From: Aeromicrobium senzhongii
Lineage (GTDB): Bacteria > Actinomycetota > Actinomycetes > Propionibacteriales > Nocardioidaceae
Direction of reading: 5' to 3'
Length of the DNA: 64,000 bases
Assembly: GCF_014334735.1 (NCBI RefSeq)
Contig: NZ_CP060587.1
Span: 1,798,001 to 1,862,000, forward strand
Both the position numbers and the translations under genes were made by a program. Under the pieces are notes generated by a model. That model did no database searches and was not told the DNA's origin. It saw only the letters and a list, made by a program, of their open reading frames with translations. How positions within the stretch are numbered: the first letter of the stretch is position 1; each line of letters begins with the position of its first letter. Of the stretch, positions 34,502 through 42,535 are shown piece by piece.

Positions 34502-35335
34502 TCAGTCCTGCTTCTGCTCGATCGCGCGCGAGCGGCCCATGATGATGCGGGCGCCGAACTTCATGACACCGGGGAACTTGGTGGCGGCCTTCCAGGCGAT
34601 CCGGTTGAGCCGGTTCTGCAGGTGCACCTGATAGCGGCGCAGCCACTCGTCGCGGCCCTTGAGCACGGTCGGGGCCGTGCGGCGGAACGTCAGGGCGTGC
34701 AGCCCGTTCGCCCAGCGCGGATCGTCGTCGGACTTCGCGTCCCACGTCGCGTCGATCGTCCACCCCGGGTGACGCTCGAGGAACAGACGGTGCGCGCGCT
34801 GCACGACGGGCCACGTGGCGTCGTCGACCAGCACGAGCGCCTCGTCGGCCAGCAGCGGCTCGACCACGGCGAGTGCGAGGTAGTGCGCCAGCAACGTGTG
34901 CTCGCCGTCGTAGAAGTACACGCCGACCGGGCGGTCGATGACGTTCGGACGCGCCATCAGGTCGAAGCAGTCACCCTCGAGCAGCCGCACGTCGGCACCG
35001 TGCCCGTACTTGGCGAGGTTCTCCATCAGCTCCGCGCGGGCCTCCTGGCCGGCCATGCCGAACTCCAGGAAGTTCTCCATCGCGTAGAACACCTTGTCGG
35101 CGTTGTCGCGGACCGTGCCGCACATCGAGCGGCCCTTGAACGTGCCGACCTCGAGGTAGGCCTCGTCCGCCGGCATGATCGCCGCGGCGAGGTTGAGCAT
35201 CGCCAGCTCGTTGGAGGACGTGAAGCCCGCGACGTCGGCCTTGACCTGGTCCCAGTAGGGATCGATCGGGTCGGTGTCCTGCGGGTCCCCGGGGAAGAGC
35301 GTGGGGGCGCGGTCGAAGAATGCGGAGGTGTCCAT
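34502..35335 (-). CDS. Class I SAM-dependent methyltransferase (Methyltransf_24 type)
   Basis: The 277-residue protein has YLEVGTFKGRSMCG (60-73) as the SAM motif, LLEGDCFDL and GVYFYDGEHTLLAHY, with an acidic residue pair, typical of the Methyltransf_24 O-methyltransferases of glycan and macrocin-like pathways. The last ~60 residues are very basic, suggesting membrane or polyanion binding. It is the last gene of the hddC-acyltransferase-acyltransferase run, 55 bp after it, with its own GAAAGG ribosome-binding site. It probably O-methylates a sugar of the same polymer. Confidence 0.85.
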   Translation of the reverse strand: MDTSAFFDRAPTLFPGDPQDTDPIDPYWDQVKADVAGFTSSNELAMLNLAAAIMPADEAYLEVGTFKGRSMCGTVRDNADKVFYAMENFLEFGMAGQEARAELMENLAKYGHGADVRLLEGDCFDLMARPNVIDRPVGVYFYDGEHTLLAHYLALAVVEPLLADEALVLVDDATWPVVQRAHRLFLERHPGWTIDATWDAKSDDDPRWANGLHALTFRRTAPTVLKGRDEWLRRYQVHLQNRLNRIAWKAATKFPGVMKFGARIIMGRSRAIEQKQD

Positions 35336-35390
35336 GAGTGCCTTTCGTGCGGCGATCAGCCTAGCTGTCGGTTCGGGTTCCGGGGGCGGG

Positions 35391-37376
35391 TCACGCGAGT
35401 TGGTCCCACGCGTCCCGGATGGCAGGGGCGAGCCACGTCCAGAGCATCGGATTGGCCTCCTCCGAGAAGTGCAGCGCGTCCCGGAACAAGGTGATGCCGT
35501 TGATCTGCTTGCGGAAGCCATCGTCGCACCCGAGTGCGCCGTGCAGGTCCAACAGAGGCGTGTCGGTCCGGTCGGCCCACGAGGCGAACCAACGGTTCGC
35601 CCGGTCGGGCTCGGCCAGGTTGCGCGTGACCTCGGTGTGCTCGCGCATCCAGTCGCGGTCGAAGGGCGGCGACGGGAGCCGCTCGACCGACACGTCGCGG
35701 CACGGCAGGGTGACGAGCTGGACCTGCCGGACCCCGGCGGCATCGGCCGCCGCGCGCAGGTCGTCGAGCTGCTCGCGCACCAGCGGGCCCAGTCGTCGAT
35801 CGTCCGGACCGATGAGGGAGCCGTCGGCCTGCTCGTGCAAGGTCCCCAGGTCCGTGCCGACCATGAGGACCAGGACGTCGATCTCGTTCTTCCTCAGCTC
35901 GTCGGCCATCTGCTCGCGACTGTCCCGGCACTGGGGCTTGACCGGCTCGCGATAGCCCGGCGACCAGAAGGTGGTGAGGGGCAGCAGTCCGCAGCCCTCG
36001 ACGGCGAGATTCGTCAGGTGCAGGTCGGGGTAGCTCTGCGCCGGGAAGCCCTGCGCCAGGTAGTACGGGACGGAGTCGCCGTAGATCGCCACGCGCAGCG
36101 GCGTCTCGCGGGCCTCGTACGGCGCGGTCCCGGGGGTGAGCTCGGGGACGCGACCGGCAGCGATGTCCTCCTGGACCGTGGGCACGGCGCCGACCCGGAA
36201 CGCCGTCACCAGGACCAGGACCGTGGCGCCGACGGCGAGGGCTCGGCCGGCGTTGACGCCGCGGGCCAGCTCGGCCAGTCCGCCGCGCATCACCGGGACC
36301 TCGATCAGGTGGAAGCTGAGCGCGGCGATCGCCAGTGTCGCCGTCGAGCCGATGAGCAGCTCGGCGACCACCGGCAGATCGGCCGCGTACCGGTCGAGCC
36401 ACAGCTTCACGGGCCAGTGCCACAGGTACAGCCCGTACGTCAGGATCCCGAGGTAGACCAGCGGGCCCCACGTGAAGATCCGGCGGTACGGTCCCCGCCC
36501 GACCTGGACGATGCCGGCGATGCCGAGCGCCGTGAGCAGCGACAGGGCCAGCATGCCGCCGCGCTCGAACATCACCGGCGCCATCGGCCGCACCAGGAAG
36601 AACCCTGCGGTGGTGACGAGCGTGGCGGTCCACGCCAGGAGCCCGGCGGTCCGGGCGCTCATCGCGCGCGGCCGACGTCCCACGCGGTCGGGACCGACCG
36701 CGAACGCCATCGCCATGCCCGCGAGCAGCGCCTGGATGCGCGTGTCCGTGCCGTAGTAGGCGTGCGCCTGCGCCTCGGACGTGGCCAGGCCTATCTGGGC
36801 CGTCCAGACCGCCGAGGCGACCGCCACGGCCAGGACGATGGACACCCGCAGGGCCCGCGAGGCGACCAGGCGCACGAGCAGGACCGCGGCGATCGGCGCC
36901 ACGATGTAGAACTGCTCCTCGACCGACAGCGTCCACACGTGCCGGAAGAACGAGGGGTTGCCGAACTCGGCGAAGTACTGGTCGCCCTGCGACACCAGGC
37001 GCCAGTTCATGACGAATCCGACGGTCGCCAGGATGTCGTCCTTCATCGGCCGACGAGTGGCGTTGTCGGCCTCCACGACGGCCCACGTGCCGACCACCAC
37101 GATCAGCACGGCGAGCGCGGGAAGCAGACGCCGGGCGCGGCGCCGGTAGAAGTCCAGGATGCTCACCCGGCCGAACCGGGCGTGCTCCTTCAGCAAGATC
37201 ATCACGATCACGTAGCCGGAGAAGACGAAGAACAGGTTGAGACCGACCCACGCACCCTGCAGGGACTCGACCCCGAAGTGATACGCCATGAGCACCAGCA
37301 CGGCGTAGCCGCGGGCGCCGTCGAGCGCGGCGCTGCGCGCACCCTGGGTGGGTGTCAGCTGCTCGGCGAACCTCAT
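35391..37376 (-). CDS. OafA-type membrane acyltransferase fused to SGNH hydrolase domain (1)
   Basis: The 661-residue protein has an N-terminal acyltransferase-3 module with about ten helices (residues ~20-370; LDGARGYAVLVLMAYHFGV, RRRARRLLPAL, WTLSVEEQFY) and a C-terminal extracytoplasmic SGNH domain with the nucleophile in IYGDSVPYYL, VMVGTD, and the terminal D-x-L-H dyad in FRDALHFSEE. The membrane part passes an acyl group across the membrane and the SGNH part attaches it to a glycan. The ATG overlaps the stop of a sister gene by 4 bp (ATGA). Confidence 0.92.
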   Translation of the reverse strand: MRFAEQLTPTQGARSAALDGARGYAVLVLMAYHFGVESLQGAWVGLNLFFVFSGYVIVMILLKEHARFGRVSILDFYRRRARRLLPALAVLIVVVGTWAVVEADNATRRPMKDDILATVGFVMNWRLVSQGDQYFAEFGNPSFFRHVWTLSVEEQFYIVAPIAAVLLVRLVASRALRVSIVLAVAVASAVWTAQIGLATSEAQAHAYYGTDTRIQALLAGMAMAFAVGPDRVGRRPRAMSARTAGLLAWTATLVTTAGFFLVRPMAPVMFERGGMLALSLLTALGIAGIVQVGRGPYRRIFTWGPLVYLGILTYGLYLWHWPVKLWLDRYAADLPVVAELLIGSTATLAIAALSFHLIEVPVMRGGLAELARGVNAGRALAVGATVLVLVTAFRVGAVPTVQEDIAAGRVPELTPGTAPYEARETPLRVAIYGDSVPYYLAQGFPAQSYPDLHLTNLAVEGCGLLPLTTFWSPGYREPVKPQCRDSREQMADELRKNEIDVLVLMVGTDLGTLHEQADGSLIGPDDRRLGPLVREQLDDLRAAADAAGVRQVQLVTLPCRDVSVERLPSPPFDRDWMREHTEVTRNLAEPDRANRWFASWADRTDTPLLDLHGALGCDDGFRKQINGITLFRDALHFSEEANPMLWTWLAPAIRDAWDQLA

Positions 37377-39337
37377 CGCGTCCCCGCCCTCGAGGCGTGG
37401 TCGCGCACACGGGGCGCGAGCCACGTCCAGACCATCGCGGCGCCCTCGTCGGAGAAGTGCAGCTGATCGCCGTACAGGTTCACCCCGTTGACCTCGGGAC
37501 GGAAGCCCTCCGAGCACTCGAGCACCTCGTAGAGGTCCAGGACCGCGACGTCCCGATCGCGCGCCCAGGCCCGGATCCAGGAGTTGACGACCTTCGGGTC
37601 GGAGGTCGCCTCGGCGACGTCCGGATGGGCCTCGAAGTAGGTGCGCAACGCCGGCGCCTGGCCCTGGCGGCCGTCGATCCGGCACGGCACGGTGGCGATC
37701 TGCGGCGTGACACCGGCACTCTCGGCCTGGGCGACCAGTCCGTCCAGGGCCTCCTCGACGGCTCGGCGGTAGGGCCGGTCCTGAAGCCACCACACCTCAC
37801 CCTCGGGCGAGTAGTGCGGGATCGAGATCAAGGTGCCCAGCACCATCACCACGGTGTCGGCGTCCAGGTCGCGCAGCCGCTCCCCCAGGTTCGTCCAGCT
37901 GCGACGGCACTCGGCGTCCGGCGCACCGCCGAGCTCCTCGTTCCAGGCCGGCTTGAGGTCGACCACGTCGCACCCGGGCACCGCCAGGCCGCTCACGAGC
38001 AGATCGGGATAGTCCGCCGACGGGAAGTACGTGACGAGGTTGTCGGCGACGGAGTCGCCGTAGAACGCGATCCGCGTGGGCTTCTCGCGCGGGTCGTAGG
38101 CCGCGCTGCCCGCGACCAGCGGCGGCACGTCCACCGAGCGGCCACCGACCTGCGAAGCCGTGGCGCCCACCTGGCCCACGGCCAACGCGACCAGGACGAC
38201 GCCGAGCGGCGCGGCGACGGCGACCCGCCCGGGTCGGCGCAGGCGCGGCAGCAGGCCACGGACACCGCGGCGCATGACCGGCTCCTCGATCCACCGGTAG
38301 CTGGCGGCGGCAGCGGCGATCGAGATCGCCAGGACGACCGGTGCCGCGACCCAGACCGGGGCGGTCGGGAAGGCCTGGCCGAACCACACGGTGAGCGGCC
38401 AGTGGAAGAGGTAGAGGCCGTAGCTGCGCACGCCGAGGTAGGCCAAGGGCGCCCAGGAGAGGACCCGACCGGCCGAGCCTCCGACGCCGTGCGCGAGAGG
38501 CAGGATGAGCAGACCGACCACGATCGCCTGCAGCAGCAACCCGCCGCTGAGGAACATGAACGGCTCCATCGGCTCCACGACGACCAACAGGGCCAGCGCC
38601 GTGGCGAGCATCGTCCAGGCCAGCACCGGACCGCAACGGCGCAGCACCGCCGGCGTGCGGTCCCGCCACCCGTCGTCGATGAACGCCACCAGCATGCCGA
38701 TGAGCAGCGACTGCGCTCGCGTGTCGGTGCCGTAGTACGCATGGGCGATGGCCGACGCGTCTCCGAGGCCCACTTGGGCGGTCCACCAGGCCGACCCGAC
38801 GGCGGCCAGGGCCAGGACGACCATCGCGACGCGGCGACGCATCAGCGCGAGGATCGCCAGCAACAGCGGGACGCACAGGTAGAACTGCTCCTCGACCGAG
38901 AGCGTCCAGGCGTGCCGCAACAGTGACGGGGAGCCGAATGTCGAGAAGTACTGATCGGCGTCGAGCACCAGTCGCCAGTTCATGACGAACCCCAGGCTGG
39001 CCAGCATGTCGCCGCGCAGCTGGCGGCGCGCGAACTCGTCCGCGACGAGGAGCCCACACACGCCCAGGGCCAGCAACAACAGGATCAGCGCGGGCATCAG
39101 TCGCCGGGCGCGCCGCCGGTAGAAGCCCGGGACGTCGACACCGCCGAACCGGCGCCGCTCGCGCAGGAGCAGCCGGGTGATGAGGTAGGCCGACAGGACG
39201 AAGAACAGGCTCAGCCCCGTCCACGCTCCGTCCAGCCCCGGCACCCCGAGGTGGTAGAGCATGAACAGCAGCATGAAACCGCCGCGGATCCCGTCCAGGG
39301 CGGTGACCCGGCCGCGCTGCGGCGGGGCGCTGGTCAT
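37373..39337 (-). CDS. OafA-type membrane acyltransferase fused to SGNH hydrolase domain (2)
   Basis: The 654-residue protein has the same two-part design as its downstream neighbour: LDGIRGGFMLLFMLYHLG in helix 1, RRRARRLMPALI, WTLSVEEQFYLCVP, then an SGNH domain with FYGDSVADNL, VMVLGT, and the GDQLHFSDEG dyad. The two are similar through most of their length, which suggests tandem duplication followed by divergence, perhaps to acylate different positions. The ATG at 39337 is chosen because it overlaps the hddC-like stop by 4 bp; a GTG two codons upstream (39343) is possible. Operon with hddC. Confidence 0.92.
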   Translation of the reverse strand: MTSAPPQRGRVTALDGIRGGFMLLFMLYHLGVPGLDGAWTGLSLFFVLSAYLITRLLLRERRRFGGVDVPGFYRRRARRLMPALILLLLALGVCGLLVADEFARRQLRGDMLASLGFVMNWRLVLDADQYFSTFGSPSLLRHAWTLSVEEQFYLCVPLLLAILALMRRRVAMVVLALAAVGSAWWTAQVGLGDASAIAHAYYGTDTRAQSLLIGMLVAFIDDGWRDRTPAVLRRCGPVLAWTMLATALALLVVVEPMEPFMFLSGGLLLQAIVVGLLILPLAHGVGGSAGRVLSWAPLAYLGVRSYGLYLFHWPLTVWFGQAFPTAPVWVAAPVVLAISIAAAAASYRWIEEPVMRRGVRGLLPRLRRPGRVAVAAPLGVVLVALAVGQVGATASQVGGRSVDVPPLVAGSAAYDPREKPTRIAFYGDSVADNLVTYFPSADYPDLLVSGLAVPGCDVVDLKPAWNEELGGAPDAECRRSWTNLGERLRDLDADTVVMVLGTLISIPHYSPEGEVWWLQDRPYRRAVEEALDGLVAQAESAGVTPQIATVPCRIDGRQGQAPALRTYFEAHPDVAEATSDPKVVNSWIRAWARDRDVAVLDLYEVLECSEGFRPEVNGVNLYGDQLHFSDEGAAMVWTWLAPRVRDHASRAGTR

Positions 39338-40038
39338 CGCCACGCCTGACGGGCCCGCTCGAGGGCGTCGGGGGTGCCGACGTCGAGGAAGGGCGCGTCA
39401 TCGCGGTGGGCGCGCACGTCCGAGTCGGCGGCCAGACCGGGGAAGACGTCGACCTCGAGGGAGAGCGGCACCGTGTCGGGCAGGTCCAGCAGGACCGAGC
39501 CGCGCATCACGTACGTGCCGGCGTTCACCAGACCCGGCGCGGCGATCCGCGGCTTCTCGCGGAACCCGCGGATCCGGGTCCCGGAGTCGTCGAGAGAGAC
39601 CACGCCGTAGGGGCGGGCGTCGTCGACCTCGCGGACGTGGATCGAGACATCGGCGCCCGAGCGCTCGAAGGCGTCGATCTGGGCCGCGAGGTCGTGGGCC
39701 GACAGCAGGTCGCCGTTGACGACCACGACCGTGTCGCCGGGGGCGACGGCAGCGCGGGCCGCGAGGGCCAACGCACCGCCCGTGCCGAGCGGCTGCTGCT
39801 CGCGGCTGTAGGTCAGCCGCACGTCCCAGCGCGAGCCGTCGCCGAGCTCGTCCTGCACCTGCTGCGCGCCGAAGCCGGCGGCGATCACGATGTCGGGCAC
39901 ACCGGCAGCGGCCAGCCGTCGGAGTTGATGGGCCACGAGCGGCTCTCCCCCGACGTCGACCAGAGGCTTGGGCAGGTCGCCGACAGCGGGCCTCAGCCGG
40001 GTCCCCAGACCCCCCGCCAGGACGATCGCTCGTCGCAC
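39334..40038 (-). CDS. hddC: Sugar-1-phosphate nucleotidyltransferase, HddC-like (GDP-heptose forming)
   Basis: The 234-residue protein has the nucleotidyltransferase signature AGGLGTRLRP (8-17) with the catalytic Lys24 (LPKPL), a VVNGDLL metal site, and GFREKP and LVNAGTYV further on. Length and motifs place it with HddC/RmlA-like enzymes such as D-glycero-alpha-D-manno-heptose 1-phosphate guanylyltransferase. Because gmhA, hddA and gmhB are present 19 kb away and no other such enzyme is seen, I assign it the final step to GDP-heptose. It could instead make GDP-mannose or dTDP-glucose. GTG start; it heads an operon with two acyltransferases and a methyltransferase. Confidence 0.75.
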   Translation of the reverse strand: MRRAIVLAGGLGTRLRPAVGDLPKPLVDVGGEPLVAHQLRRLAAAGVPDIVIAAGFGAQQVQDELGDGSRWDVRLTYSREQQPLGTGGALALAARAAVAPGDTVVVVNGDLLSAHDLAAQIDAFERSGADVSIHVREVDDARPYGVVSLDDSGTRIRGFREKPRIAAPGLVNAGTYVMRGSVLLDLPDTVPLSLEVDVFPGLAADSDVRAHRDDAPFLDVGTPDALERARQAWR

Positions 40039-40092
40039 AGATCCCTGCCTTAACTCTTGGTTACCCGCGCGTACGCACGGCGCTGGTCATAG

Positions 40093-40098
40093 TAGTAT
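40093..40098 (+). promoter_or_regulatory. -10 box of a leaderless transcript
   Basis: TAGTAT is a strong -10 hexamer and ends 7 nt before the ATG at 40106, with no Shine-Dalgarno between. It selects that ATG over the in-frame ATG at 40097, which would lie inside the box. The -35 is weak. Confidence 0.55.
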
Positions 40099-40105
40099 GC
40101 GTCAC

Positions 40106-40567
40106 ATGCTCGACGACTCCGATGTGCGTTCTCGACCCCTGCCCAACCTGGGGACGAAGGTCGCGATCCTCGCCGCCATCCCCTTCCTGGCGTACGGGAT
40201 CTACCTGCTGCTGACGCCGATCACGGACATCCAGACCAGCTCCGGAGCCATCTTCGAGTGCGGGTCCGCCCTGCAGCCGCCCTCGGACGACTTCCAGGCA
40301 GGCGTCTGCGGCCCGATCAACACGCAGTACCTGTACCGGAGCATCGCGGCGATCGCCGCGGCCGTGGGCATCGCCGGCGTCGGCGCCATGCTGTTCGGCT
40401 TCAGCCACCAGGTCGAGCGTGCCGTCAGCCGTTCCGAGACCGGCGCAGCCGGCACCGGTGACGAGGCGCAGCGTCTGTCCCGCGAGGACGACCAGCGCTT
40501 CTCCCGCGAGGACGACTACTACGCCGACGGCGGCGCCCGCCGGCGACTCCTCGACGACGGTCGCTGA
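40106..40567 (+). CDS. Two-helix membrane protein of unknown function
   Basis: The 153-residue protein has a short basic N-terminus, a helix at about 17-35 (VAILAAIPFLAYGIYLLL), an outer loop of about 40 residues with two cysteines (FECGSAL and GVCGPIN) that could form a disulfide, a second helix at about 76-97, and a charged cytoplasmic tail. The tail contains a near-exact repeat RLSREDD/RFSREDD. I do not recognise the family. It lies between the hddC operon (divergent) and an acyltransferase gene 27 bp downstream, so a role in the same glycan pathway is possible. The start follows from the leaderless-type promoter. Confidence 0.7.
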   Translation: MLDDSDVRSRPLPNLGTKVAILAAIPFLAYGIYLLLTPITDIQTSSGAIFECGSALQPPSDDFQAGVCGPINTQYLYRSIAAIAAAVGIAGVGAMLFGFSHQVERAVSRSETGAAGTGDEAQRLSREDDQRFSREDDYYADGGARRRLLDDGR

Positions 40568-40594
40568 GGACGGCGGTAGCCGCCCGCCCGTTCG

Positions 40595-42535
40595 ATGACG
40601 CACCCCATCGCACCGCCGCGCGCGCGGCTGCCCTACCGCCCGGCCCTCGACGGCCTGCGAGCGGTGGCGATCGCCGGTGTCCTGGTGTTCCACCTGGACG
40701 AGAGCCTGCTGCCCGGCGGCTGGCTCGGGGTCGATCTGTTCTTCGTCCTGTCGGGCTTCCTGATCACCCACCTGCTCATGGCCGAGCAGGACCGCTGGGG
40801 CCGCATCAGCGTCGTGCGGTTCTGGGGCGCCCGCATGCGCCGGCTGCTTCCCTCGCTGCTGACCGTGCTGCTCGCGGTGGCGGCCGCGGCGTGGATCTGG
40901 ACCGTGCCGGGTCGCCGATCCGCGGTCGCGTGGGACATCGTCTCCTCCTTGTTCTATGTGTCGAACTGGCGGTTCATGCTCGGCGACGAGCAGTACTTCG
41001 ACCAGCTCTCGCTGCCCTCCCCGGTGCGGCACACGTGGTCCCTGTCCATCGAGGAGCAGTTCTACATCGTCTTCCCGCTGCTGCTGATCGCCGTGGGCGT
41101 CATCGCCCGGACGCGGTACCGACAGGCCGCGGTGTTCGTCGCCCTGGCCGTCGCCTCGGCCGGTGCCATGGCGTACGGCTACCTCCATGGCGCTGAGATC
41201 ACGGACCTGTACTACAGCACCTTCACCCGCGCCTTCGAGCTGTTGATCGGGGTGTGCGCCGCGCTCGTCCTGGGCCGGTCCGCCTTCGCCGAGCGTCGGG
41301 CCTCCCCCGCACGCGACGTCCTGGCGTGGGGCGCGCTCGCGGCGGTCGTCGCTGCAATGCTCCTGCTCGATTCGAACTCCGGCGTGGTCTTCACCGGGGG
41401 TCTCGTCGTGGTGTGCCTGGCGGCCCTCGTCACGATCCTGGCGGCTGCGGGCGGGCGGCCCGGCACGTTCACGACGGTCCTGGGCAGCCCGGTCCCCCGC
41501 TTCATCGGACTCATCAGCTACCCGTTGTACCTGTGGCACTGGCCGATCATCGTGTTCCTGCGTCCCGGCACGACCGCCCTGGACGGTGTCGCGCTGGACC
41601 TCGTCCGGGTCGGCCTCGCGGTCCTGCTGGCCTGGCTCACCTACCGCTTCATCGAGGCGCCGATCCGCGGCCGCCGTCCGATGATCACGTCGCTGCGCGG
41701 TGTGTCCCGGGTCGTCACGGTCCTCGCCGCGCCGTTGGTGGTGGCCGGTGCGGTCGTCGTCGCCCACTCCGAGCCGCTCGACCGCGGCCTCGTCGCCCAG
41801 CACAGCGACTCCGATGCGCCACCGCTCGTGCTCACGCCCGAGCCCTACACCGCCGAGGCGCGGCGTTCGGCCATGTTGCTGGGCAACTCGATCCCGTTCA
41901 GCCTGTACCGGAACGTCGCGACGCACGAGTTCCGCCAGCTCTCCCTGAGCCAGAGCACGCATCTGGGGTGCGATCCGTTCGAGTTGCAGAAGGTCGTCGA
42001 CGGCAAGCCCACCGAGCCGACCCGCAGCTGCCTGCAGTGGCGTGAGGAATGGCCCGAGACGGTCAAGGCGAACCGACCCGACGTACTGTTGTTCTTCGTG
42101 CCCCAGACCTTCGTTTCGGACCTCGTGCGCGACGGCGATGTCGCCGAGTTCGGCACCGTTGAGCACACCGAGCTGATCCGGGACGGGCTCGACCAGGTGG
42201 CCGCACGCGCGACGGGCGCCCGCAGCCTCGCGTTGTCGACGCTGGCGTGCCATGACATCCCCGCGTTCGACATCGTCGAGATGCAGCAGTTGAACGACGT
42301 CGACCGGGTCAAGCAGGTCAACGCGGTCGTGACGGACTGGGCACGCGAGAACGACGTGCCCGTCGTGGACTCCTTCGGCGCCCTGTGCTCCGACGGCTAC
42401 CGCCCGATGCTGGGCGACGATCCCCTGTACGAGGACGGGCTGCACTTCACCACCGAGTCCGCTCCGCTCGTGTGGGCCTGGATGATGCCCCAGGTCCTGC
42501 GCTTCGCCGACGCGGCCCACGGGGAGGCGCCATGA
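40595..42535 (+). CDS. OafA-type membrane acyltransferase with variant SGNH domain (GNS) (3)
   Basis: The 646-residue protein has the acyltransferase-3 membrane module (LDGLRAVAIAGVLVFHLDES, GWLGVDLFFVLSGFLI, WSLSIEEQFYIVFPLL, YPLYLWHWPIIV) and a C-terminal SGNH-like domain. Unlike the two sister proteins its nucleophile motif reads LLGNSIPFSLY, with Asn replacing the Asp of GDS; the serine and the terminal DGLHF dyad remain. The domain may still work or may bind glycan. It is followed by a flippase gene overlapping by 4 bp, so acylation and export are probably coupled. No strong Shine-Dalgarno is seen before the ATG; it is 27 bp from the previous gene. Confidence 0.92.
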   Translation: MTHPIAPPRARLPYRPALDGLRAVAIAGVLVFHLDESLLPGGWLGVDLFFVLSGFLITHLLMAEQDRWGRISVVRFWGARMRRLLPSLLTVLLAVAAAAWIWTVPGRRSAVAWDIVSSLFYVSNWRFMLGDEQYFDQLSLPSPVRHTWSLSIEEQFYIVFPLLLIAVGVIARTRYRQAAVFVALAVASAGAMAYGYLHGAEITDLYYSTFTRAFELLIGVCAALVLGRSAFAERRASPARDVLAWGALAAVVAAMLLLDSNSGVVFTGGLVVVCLAALVTILAAAGGRPGTFTTVLGSPVPRFIGLISYPLYLWHWPIIVFLRPGTTALDGVALDLVRVGLAVLLAWLTYRFIEAPIRGRRPMITSLRGVSRVVTVLAAPLVVAGAVVVAHSEPLDRGLVAQHSDSDAPPLVLTPEPYTAEARRSAMLLGNSIPFSLYRNVATHEFRQLSLSQSTHLGCDPFELQKVVDGKPTEPTRSCLQWREEWPETVKANRPDVLLFFVPQTFVSDLVRDGDVAEFGTVEHTELIRDGLDQVAARATGARSLALSTLACHDIPAFDIVEMQQLNDVDRVKQVNAVVTDWARENDVPVVDSFGALCSDGYRPMLGDDPLYEDGLHFTTESAPLVWAWMMPQVLRFADAAHGEAP

